Made by a program: the position numbers and the translations under genes. A DNA stretch of 7,057 bases from Acidobacteriaceae bacterium (GTDB lineage: Bacteria; Acidobacteriota; Terriglobia; Terriglobales; SbA1): contig PMHI01000123.1 in assembly GCA_003156615.1 (NCBI GenBank), forward strand, positions 1 to 7,057. The letters run 5' to 3'. This document shows, piece by piece, positions 1 through 5,964 of this stretch. The notes beneath the pieces were generated by a model, which was not told the origin of the DNA, did no database searches, and saw only the letters and a program-made list of their open reading frames with translations. How positions within the stretch are numbered: position 1 is the stretch's first letter; the number at the start of each line of letters is the position of its first letter.

Positions 1-462
1 GAACGGGAGTTACAGACGAACGCCGATAAGATACGGCAATATGAAAAAAACACATACTATGCCGCAACCTGGACCGACTCCTACGAGCCTTGGGTTCAAA
101 TGCTTGCCGGCATGTATCGTGGTCCCGGGAAGGATCTTGTTGCATGGAACTCGGCGCTTCTCTATGACATGATCTACACCCAACCGGTTTACTACGAGTT
201 TGAACACATCGCGGTGCCGACGCTTCTCCTCATTGGAGACAAGGACAATACGGCAATCGGCAAAGATCTAGCGCCACCATCCGTGCAAGCACAACTGGGG
301 CACTATCCAGCGCTGGCGAAGCAGGCGGTAGCGAGAATCCCTGGTGCCAAGCTTGTGGAGTTTCCTGATCTGGGGCATGCGCCACAGATTCAGAACCCGG
401 CGACCTTTCACACAGCACTGCTGAAAGGTCTCTCAGCTTCGCCTTCCGCGGACACGAAATGA
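1..462 (+). CDS. Alpha/beta-hydrolase, C-terminal part (5' end outside window)
   Basis: The reading frame is open from the first base and ends at TGA 460-462, giving about 153 residues of a protein whose N-terminal half, with the nucleophile elbow, lies upstream of the window. The visible part matches the end of an alpha/beta-hydrolase fold. A hydrophobic strand VPTLLLIGDKD carries the catalytic acid (the Asp at 244-246 is the best candidate, in the usual G-x-x-D position). The strand FPDLGHAPQIQNP carries the catalytic His (376-378), followed by a closing helix. The segment WVQMLAGMYRGPG and the Tyr-rich stretch after it belong to the cap region. The family hydrolyses esters, epoxides, haloalkanes or similar small molecules; the substrate cannot be told without the N-terminal half. 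The C-terminus looks complete. A decayed gene lies just downstream on the opposite strand, and its leftover frame overlaps the last 30 bases. Confidence 0.85.
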   Translation, partial: ERELQTNADKIRQYEKNTYYAATWTDSYEPWVQMLAGMYRGPGKDLVAWNSALLYDMIYTQPVYYEFEHIAVPTLLLIGDKDNTAIGKDLAPPSVQAQLGHYPALAKQAVARIPGAKLVEFPDLGHAPQIQNPATFHTALLKGLSASPSADTK

Positions 463-834
463 ATTGTCCCTATCGACTGAAGATTTTTGAACGACTTCAT
501 CAGTGTCACCCTTCGACTCGAGATCAAATATGAGCGATGATCGGCTGGAGCGCGGCGCCATCACAGTCGATTTGCCGCTCTCGCCGACGCAGACCTTGCT
601 ATTCAGTTTCTCCAGCGCTGGTCTCTCCTGCGGGTCGGAGCAGTCGATTTCAAACCACGGCGTGTAGAGATCCTTCCGCGGCTCGACTCCGAGCACCAAC
701 TCCGCGTCCAGGAATTGCTTGCCGTGGTCGTTCAACAAGAGTGAGTTGATGCCGTAGCGGTAGGGATAACTCATCCCTGACGGAATGAAAATATCATCCC
801 ACCCAAAATTGCACCAAACCGCTTGCCGCTGCAA
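433..834 (-). pseudogene. Degraded C-terminal fragment of a CRTAC/FG-GAP repeat protein
   Basis: Read on the minus strand, the frame gives a fragment that resembles the C-terminal part of a CRTAC1/ASPIC-UnbV-type FG-GAP protein. The recognisable part runs from about 816 down to 490. In order it shows GWDDIFIPSGMSYPYRYG (an FG-GAP blade end), INSLLLNDHGKQFLDAELV, LGVEPRKD, PWFEIDCS, and then RSSLIFDLESKGDTDEVV where intact relatives have a calcium loop of the type DLDxDGDLDIVT. The acidic loop residues are partly replaced (E, S, K instead of D/N/D), the family-typical tail after this motif is missing, and everything N-terminal of GWDDIF is absent. Upstream the frame hits a stop at 871-873; only TTG 832-834 could serve as a start. 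I infer a non-functional remnant. It points toward the hydrolase gene, tail to tail. Assignment rests on motif resemblance recalled from the family, not on an alignment. Confidence 0.68.
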
Positions 835-884
835 GGATGTGGTTATTTTTCCACAATACGTTATCTGCCATTATCATTACCCAC

Positions 885-1163
885 ATGCCCAACCAGCTCC
901 GGTGGGGAGTTATCAGCACCGCTGCCATCGGTCTCAGAAAGGTCATCCCTCGCAAGGCTCGGCAGGCCGCGACTGCCCTGGGCATTCCTACGGCTTACGG
1001 CTCGAAAGCTGTTCTGGAAAATACTGATGTTCGCGTCGTCCTCAAGGACGCCATCAAGAACATGGCAGTGATCGAAGCCATCTTTCACTCCCCCAACTCC
1101 CGCCAATGGGAATCCCCGAAGATAAAGATGAAGAGCCTGCCTTGTCGAGGGTCTGGCATTTGA
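885..1163 (+). pseudogene. Gfo/Idh/MocA oxidoreductase collapsed by internal deletions
   Basis: ATG 885 opens a 92-codon frame ending at TGA 1161-1163. It begins MPNQLRWGVISTAAIGLRKVIP, which is the NAD(P)-binding Rossmann start of Gfo/Idh/MocA-type dehydrogenases (first lines shown as seen: LRWGVISTAAIG then KVIP). The next block, KARQAATALGIPTAYGS, is the family segment that normally follows 'IASR', so roughly 15-20 residues are missing between them. After VLENTDV the text jumps to LKDAIKNMAVIEAIFHS and SRQWESP, which is the family's extreme C-terminus. Intact members are about 320-350 residues long, so well over 200 residues, including the catalytic EKP region, are gone. Both joins keep the frame open. 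The last 14 codons (KIKMKSL onward) look like read-through past the old stop. The 3' part overlaps the longest possible N-terminus of the cytochrome gene. No Shine-Dalgarno sequence precedes ATG 885. Almost certainly inactive. Confidence 0.75.
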
Positions 1164-3913
1164 GGGGTCGGAGATACAATTCCAGTTGCCCGAAGCCGGT
1201 CAATGCCGGCCGAATCAGGGACACGACGCGTGCCCCTCTGTTGCTGCTCGTCGTTTTGTTCGCTGGGTTGAGCATTGTTTCCTCGGGACGAGGACAATCC
1301 AGCGGCAAGGCCTCGTCGCCCTCCGATTCGGAAATTCCCACACCCCAACTAGTGAGGGAGCCCGCTGGAGCGAGCCGCTGCCAGTTTTGTCATGCTTCCG
1401 AAGTCGAGGGCTATGCGCGCTCCGCGATGGCACACTCGCTGCGTCGTGCGAGCCAGGAGCCGGACGGCACAGTCGAAACTCCCGAAGCACGGATCACGAT
1501 GTATTCGTCACCGACGGGCTATTGGCAGCGACTGCAAAGCGGTGGAGACGTAACCAGCTACCGCATCGATTACGTGATCGGCTCGGGCAATCACGCCTCT
1601 GGCTACCTGCTCGACTTAGCAGGTCATCTGTTCCAATCGCCCGTCGCTTACTATAAGACTCGCCATGCCTACGGTCTGGCACCCGGATACGAGGGACGGC
1701 CGAATCCAGATTTCACGCGACCCGTGGCCGAAGCATGCCTGTTTTGCCATTCAGGAACTGCTTTACACATCTCCGGTACGACGAACCAATATCGGTCGCC
1801 GGCATTCGCCGCGGAAGCGATCACCTGCGAGCGCTGTCATGGCTCAGCCGAAAAACATCTCAGTGACCCCAGGGCAGGCACGATCATCAATCCCGCGAAG
1901 CTCGAGCCTGCCGCTCGCGACAGCACCTGCGAACAATGTCACTTGTTAGGAGTTGGCAGGGTGCTGAATCCGGGAAAGAAGTTTGGCGACTATCGGCCGG
2001 GACAGAGACTAGAAGATGTTTTCACCACTTACCGAAATGTATCGCCACCTGGTGGGGACGGCGAGAAATTCAAAGTCATCAGCCACGTTGAGCAACTCGC
2101 GAGAAGTACCTGCGCCCGTAAGAGCAATGGCCGGCTGTGGTGCGGAACTTGCCATGATCCGCACAATAAGCCCGTGGAACCAGTCGAGTTCTTCCGGTCT
2201 AAATGCCTTTCCTGCCACATGGCGAAGTTTCCCGATTCTCATCCGGGGAAGGAGAGCGATTGCCTCAGCTGCCATATGCCTCGGCGGGATGCCAACGATG
2301 GGGGACATACGGCATTCACCGACCATAGAATCCAGCGACGTCCCGAGGCGCAACCAACTCTGCCTGAAAATACCGACATTGCTGCCTGGCGCGAGCCTGC
2401 GCCTGATTTGCAGAAGAGGAATCTGGGCATCGCCTACGTAAATGTCGGCGCGGAACGCCGGTCCTCGCCATTTGTCGTCCGCGGTTACCGCATGCTGACG
2501 GAAGTGCAAGACCAGTTCTCCACCGACAGTGCAGTTTTCACCGCCATGGGTACGGCACTGCTCCTCGGAAAGCAATCGACGGAGGCGGAACTGGCTTTTG
2601 AGCGCGCCCTTCAACTCGATCCGGACTCGGTGGCAGGCGAGACCAATGCGGCGTCAGCCTACCTCCAAGCTGGCGATATCGATAAAGCGGTGTCTCACCT
2701 CGAGCGTGCCGTTAGTATGGATCCCCTACATCTGCCTGCGGATGTGCCTCTGATCGATCTGTATAAGCGGCAGGGAAATGTGGCGAAGGCCGCTGAGCTC
2801 ACCGGCAAAGTCAGCGCAGCCATGGACCGACCTTCCGACGGAACCGAGGCGGAGATTTCGCAACGCAGTTCGTCCGCAATGACCGAGACGACCTTCAAGA
2901 ACATCCAGGTGCTCAAGGGTGTTTCCTCTGATCAATTGATCCCCGCCATGAGATTCATCACTGCGTCACTCGGCGTGGAATGCAACTATTGCCATGTGCA
3001 GGATCATCTTGACAAAGACGACAAGAAGCCAAAACAGATCGCGCGCGACATGATGCGAATGATGTTGGCGATCGATAAAGAGAGCTTCTCGGGTAATCGG
3101 GAGGTCACTTGCTACTCCTGCCACCGGGGTTCGCTGAAACCGGAGGCCATTCCGATGGTTGACCGTGAAGTGGCGTCCAAGCCACAGGCGCCCACGGTTT
3201 CTGGTCTAGAAAAACTTCTCGTCGACCTGCCCACCACAGACCAACTGATCGACAACTACATTCGGGCGCTCGGCGGAGCGGTTGCGATCGAGAAGGTCAC
3301 CAGCCGCCGGGAGCAGGGCACGACAACGTTAGGCGGACAAACCATCCCCATCGAAGTTTTCGATCAGGATCCCGACAAGCAGGTCGTGATCCGGCACATG
3401 ACATCGGGAGACAGCATTACCGTTTTCAACGGCCATGAGGGCTGGTCCAGCATGCCGGGGCGGCCGGTGCGCGATCTGCATGGCGACGAACTTGATGCTG
3501 CCCGGATTGACGCGGACCTTCATTTTCCCCTGCACATCAAGCAGGACTGTCCCGAGCTGCAGGTGGAGTATCCCGAGAATATCGGCGATCGAGAAACCTA
3601 TGTGATTTCTTGTAGGAAAGTGGGGCAGCCGCCGGTGAAGCTTCATTTCGACAAACAGTCAGGGCGGTTGGACCGACTTGTGCAGTTTGCCGAGTCTCCG
3701 CTCGGACTCATTCCCACACGAATTGACTACGACGACTACCGGATCGTCGACGGAGTAGAGACTTCATACCGCTGGACAGTTGCTCGCCCCGGCGAGAGCT
3801 CGACCATCCAACTGGAACAGATCCAGCAGAATGTTCCAATCGATGATGCCAGGTTTGCCAAGCCCGCATCATCAGCGGGGGGAAGCAGAATCATCGCGTC
3901 CCCTGATAAGTGA
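1106..3913 (+). CDS. Exported nonaheme cytochrome c: multiheme, TPR, RC-cytochrome-like and LolA-like fusion
   Basis: The longest form has 935 residues; TTG 1160 (917 residues) is the likelier start because of its ribosome binding site and signal position. Numbering here is from ATG 1106. Residues 42-60 are a Sec signal core (APLLLLVVLFAGLSIV) without a lipobox. Nine CXXCH haem-attachment motifs follow. Seven form an N-terminal multiheme module: CQFCH 92, CLFCH 211, CERCH 241, CEQCH 275, CGTCH 346, CLSCH 367 and CLSCH 386, ending in HTAFTDHRIQRRP, a motif I know from TPR multiheme cytochromes. Residues about 475-575 are TPR helices (AELAFERALQLDPDS; AVSHLERAVSMDP). Residues 592-680 resemble the photosynthetic reaction-centre cytochrome c subunit family, with FKNIQVLKGVSSDQLIPAM, CNYCH 626 and CYSCH 669. 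Residues 705-920 are a beta-rich LolA/LolB-like domain. The role is presumably electron transfer in the periplasm or at the cell surface; partner and substrate are unknown. It is probably transcribed apart from the TPR gene, 560 bases downstream. Confidence 0.94.
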   Translation: MGIPEDKDEEPALSRVWHLRGRRYNSSCPKPVNAGRIRDTTRAPLLLLVVLFAGLSIVSSGRGQSSGKASSPSDSEIPTPQLVREPAGASRCQFCHASEVEGYARSAMAHSLRRASQEPDGTVETPEARITMYSSPTGYWQRLQSGGDVTSYRIDYVIGSGNHASGYLLDLAGHLFQSPVAYYKTRHAYGLAPGYEGRPNPDFTRPVAEACLFCHSGTALHISGTTNQYRSPAFAAEAITCERCHGSAEKHLSDPRAGTIINPAKLEPAARDSTCEQCHLLGVGRVLNPGKKFGDYRPGQRLEDVFTTYRNVSPPGGDGEKFKVISHVEQLARSTCARKSNGRLWCGTCHDPHNKPVEPVEFFRSKCLSCHMAKFPDSHPGKESDCLSCHMPRRDANDGGHTAFTDHRIQRRPEAQPTLPENTDIAAWREPAPDLQKRNLGIAYVNVGAERRSSPFVVRGYRMLTEVQDQFSTDSAVFTAMGTALLLGKQSTEAELAFERALQLDPDSVAGETNAASAYLQAGDIDKAVSHLERAVSMDPLHLPADVPLIDLYKRQGNVAKAAELTGKVSAAMDRPSDGTEAEISQRSSSAMTETTFKNIQVLKGVSSDQLIPAMRFITASLGVECNYCHVQDHLDKDDKKPKQIARDMMRMMLAIDKESFSGNREVTCYSCHRGSLKPEAIPMVDREVASKPQAPTVSGLEKLLVDLPTTDQLIDNYIRALGGAVAIEKVTSRREQGTTTLGGQTIPIEVFDQDPDKQVVIRHMTSGDSITVFNGHEGWSSMPGRPVRDLHGDELDAARIDADLHFPLHIKQDCPELQVEYPENIGDRETYVISCRKVGQPPVKLHFDKQSGRLDRLVQFAESPLGLIPTRIDYDDYRIVDGVETSYRWTVARPGESSTIQLEQIQQNVPIDDARFAKPASSAGGSRIIASPDK
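1147..1162 (+). promoter_or_regulatory. Shine-Dalgarno GAGGG plus alternative TTG start of the cytochrome gene
   Basis: GAGGG at 1147-1151 is followed after eight bases by TTG 1160-1162, in frame with the nonaheme cytochrome. The only in-frame ATG upstream (1106) has no purine-rich site before it and lies inside the collapsed oxidoreductase frame. Starting at TTG 1160 shortens the region before the hydrophobic signal core from about 42 to about 24 residues, which fits an export signal better. The TTG overlaps the remnant's TGA as TTGA (1160-1163). This makes 1160 a good candidate for the true start, though not proven. Confidence 0.45.
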
Positions 3914-4175
3914 CTCTGGCCACCTCGCCCGCGATGGATGTGATCCACAGAGATCCAAAAGAGACAGCCTGTCAGCAACTCTCTGCTTTGGCAGGGCGCC
4001 GGCGGCCGGCGTGGAATTGGAAATCATTCATTCAAACGGAAACTACATCGCGAGCAATCTTAAAACGCCTCCACCAGATAGCAGAAGTGCTCGAGGGCTG
4101 CGCGGAATACAGTAGCGGCGCGATTTCTAAAGCCATAGAATCATGAATCTGGCAAACTTGAGGAGACTTTCCGCC

Positions 4176-4256
4176 ATGGCAAACCCCCAAAAATACAGTT
4201 CCCAAAAGCAACGATTCGATACGGTGAAAGGAAAGCCGAACCGGCGTGGATGGTAA
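4176..4256 (+). CDS. Possible 26-residue basic small protein
   Basis: ATG 4176 is preceded by GAGGAG at 4160-4165 with a ten-base spacer, the best ribosome binding site in this gap. The frame runs 26 codons to TAA 4254-4256. The product begins MANPQKYSSQKQRF and ends KGKPNRRGW. It has seven Lys/Arg and a single acidic residue, no hydrophobic segment and no cysteines. I do not recognise it. A strongly basic peptide could bind nucleic acid, but that is only inference from charge. It is on the same strand as both flanking genes. It could equally be a chance frame: it is short, and a hexamer like the one upstream occurs by chance in purine-rich DNA. Confidence 0.25.
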   Translation: MANPQKYSSQKQRFDTVKGKPNRRGW

Positions 4257-4315
4257 TCGTTCGTTCCGGCAATAAAACTGCAAACGTGAGAACTGAGGCT
4301 GGCCCGGTAATCGTT
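4210..4315. repeat. Short AATCGTT direct/inverted repeats upstream of the TPR gene
   Basis: The ten-base word GGTAATCGTT occurs twice as an exact direct repeat, at 4252-4261 and 4306-4315, 54 bases apart start to start. Its core AATCGTT also occurs inverted as AACGATT at 4210-4216. All three lie in the gap 160-265 bases before the TPR gene. Such spacing could mark sites for a regulator, and the first direct copy overlaps the stop of the small ORF. No promoter was found to anchor them and no known operator matches, so function is conjecture. Confidence 0.25.
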
Positions 4316-4473
4316 TACTAAGATGTTCCCTGGCCAAAAATCTCCGAGTTAAGTTAGGCGCAAACCAAAGGCTCCCAAAGATCGCCACCAAAACCGCCCA
4401 ACGTCGCGAGAGATATGCCGGTAAACAATTTCCCATGTTTCAAACGCCGGCGAAGCGAGAGATAATAGCGCCC

Positions 4474-5964
4474 ATGCGTTGGCTCATCCGGCTTGGCTTT
4501 CTGTTTGCCGTGCTTTCCCCGTACTCCTTGATTGTTGCTCAGGCCACGGCAGACCGGATCGGACCCATTACTTCTGCGTTGCGGGTGGGCCAATTCGACA
4601 AGGCCCTGCAATTGCTGCAACCCGAATTGCAAGAGAGCCCCAAGAATCCGCAGTTGTGGACCTTGCAGGGGATAGCCCTTTCCGGCAAAGGAGATAAAAG
4701 GGAAGCGCTCGCTGCGTTCCGCCACGCGCTGGGTATTTCCTCGGAATACCTGCCTGCCCTCGAAGGAGCGGCGCAAATCGAATACGAGAGGGGGGACAAG
4801 GACGCGACTGCGTTGTTGCAAAAGATCCTGGTCGTGAATCCCAGCGACCCGACCAGTCATGCCATGCTGGCGGTGTTGGCTTACCGGCGCCATGACTGTG
4901 GCGCGGCGGTGCAACACTTTGAGCAAAGCGGTTCACTGCTGGACTCCCAACCTGGAGCATTGCAGGAGTACGGCGATTGTCTAGTGAAGCTGAAGGAAAC
5001 GGAGAAAGCGATTACGATCTTCAGCCGCGCGCTGGCTCAATCGGGCTCTGATAGCGCGGTGCGCTATCGGCTGGCATCCGTGCAACTGCTGGCGCAACGC
5101 CCCAAAGATGCCATTGCGACCCTGCAGCCTTTGCTCGAAGCAAGCACCACGGACGCCGACATTCTCGAACTGGCGGCTTCCGCCTACGAAGCCGATGAGA
5201 ATACTCCGGAGGCGGTTCGCATTCTCCGCCAGGCCATTGTGTCGGACCCTCATAATGTCAACCTTTATGTCGACTTCGCCAACGTTTCGATGGACCATCA
5301 GTCCTATCAAGTGGGCGTGGACATGATCGATGCTGGACTCCAGACAGAACCGAAGGCAGCGCCGCTGTACGTGGCGCGAGGCATCCTCTATGTGCAACTC
5401 GCGCAATACGACAAGGCCGAGGCCGATTTCGAGAAGGCCGATGCGCTCGATCCCCCGCTGGCCGTCGGCTCGGCTGCGGAGGGACTGGCCGCGGTGCAGC
5501 AGAACGACCCCGATCGTGCTCTTCGAACCCTGCGGGCGAAGTTAGCCAAAAAGCCGAACGATCCGTTCCTTCTTTATTTGCAGGCAGAAACTCTTACGCA
5601 GCGCGGGCCGGACCCGGGCAGCGCGGAATTTCGCGAAGCCCTGGAGTCCGCCAAGAAGGCTATTTCGCTTCGCCCTTCCCTGGGGGAGGCTCGAGATATC
5701 CTGGCGAAACTCTATCTCTCGGCGGGACAGAACGAGGCGGCCATCGAGCAGAGCCGCAAAGCTTTGAACACCGACCCCAAGGATCAGACCGCAATCTATC
5801 ACTTGATTCAGGCACTGCGAAAAAGCGGGCGAACCGAAAGCATTCCCGACTTGCTTAAGCGGCTGGCAGAACTCCGGATGGAAGGAACCAAGGAAGAAGC
5901 CGTGCACAATCGCTACAAACTAGTCGAAGAGAAATCCCCGGGGATGGAGAAACCTCAGCCTTGA
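4474..5964 (+). CDS. Exported tetratricopeptide-repeat protein
   Basis: I chose ATG 4474 (496 residues) over the in-frame ATG 4435. It begins a textbook signal peptide (MRWLIRLGFLFAVLSPYSL, cleavage probably after VAQA, about residue 24) and has GAGAG at 4457-4461 upstream, while 4435 has no ribosome binding site. From about residue 30 to 470 the protein is a nearly unbroken run of roughly 12-13 TPR units. Clear ones include FDKALQLLQPELQESPKN (41-58), REALAAFRHALGIS (76-89), EKAITIFSRALAQS (177-190), YDKAEADFEKADALDP (312-327) and EAAIEQSRKALNTDPKD (421-437). The short tail after residue 470 is charged. No catalytic domain, haem motif or lipobox is present. TPR arrays act as protein-binding scaffolds, here probably in the periplasm. 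It overlaps the following propeller gene by four bases, so the two products are likely made together and may interact. No specific family beyond TPR is recognised. Confidence 0.93.
   Translation: MRWLIRLGFLFAVLSPYSLIVAQATADRIGPITSALRVGQFDKALQLLQPELQESPKNPQLWTLQGIALSGKGDKREALAAFRHALGISSEYLPALEGAAQIEYERGDKDATALLQKILVVNPSDPTSHAMLAVLAYRRHDCGAAVQHFEQSGSLLDSQPGALQEYGDCLVKLKETEKAITIFSRALAQSGSDSAVRYRLASVQLLAQRPKDAIATLQPLLEASTTDADILELAASAYEADENTPEAVRILRQAIVSDPHNVNLYVDFANVSMDHQSYQVGVDMIDAGLQTEPKAAPLYVARGILYVQLAQYDKAEADFEKADALDPPLAVGSAAEGLAAVQQNDPDRALRTLRAKLAKKPNDPFLLYLQAETLTQRGPDPGSAEFREALESAKKAISLRPSLGEARDILAKLYLSAGQNEAAIEQSRKALNTDPKDQTAIYHLIQALRKSGRTESIPDLLKRLAELRMEGTKEEAVHNRYKLVEEKSPGMEKPQP

Larger units (their letters stand above)
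3914..4473 (+). other. Intergenic gap between cytochrome and TPR genes
   Basis: This stretch contains no gene of normal size that I can support. The open frames in it, including a 134-codon one on the minus strand, show no recognisable motif and read like chance. It holds one 26-codon ORF with a good ribosome binding site (4176-4256), three short AATCGTT/AACGATT elements, and two GC-rich hairpins without a T-run (3935-3947 and 3997-4011). The promoter of the TPR-propeller pair is expected here, but I could not find a convincing -35/-10 pair. Confidence 0.6.

Noticed and set aside
2009..2614. Minus-strand 201-codon open frame inside the cytochrome gene
   Set aside because: It is antisense to a frame full of haem motifs and shows no motif of its own, so it is a shadow frame.
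3935..3947. Small inverted repeat TGGAT-gtg-ATCCA just after the cytochrome stop
   Set aside because: A five-base stem is expected by chance and there is no T-tract.
3997..4011. GC-rich hairpin CGCCGG-CGG-CCGGCG after the cytochrome gene
   Set aside because: The stem is only six base pairs and no T-run follows, so it does not qualify as an intrinsic terminator.
4136..4141. TAGAAT as a -10 box for the small ORF
   Set aside because: There is no acceptable -35 sequence 16-18 bases upstream.
4032..4436. Minus-strand 134-codon open frame in the intergenic gap
   Set aside because: It has no recognisable domain, no convincing ribosome binding site and a Cys/Arg/Ser-rich composition typical of chance frames.
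4354..4926. Minus-strand 190-codon open frame over the start of the TPR gene
   Set aside because: It is antisense to a clear signal peptide and TPR coding region, with no family resemblance.
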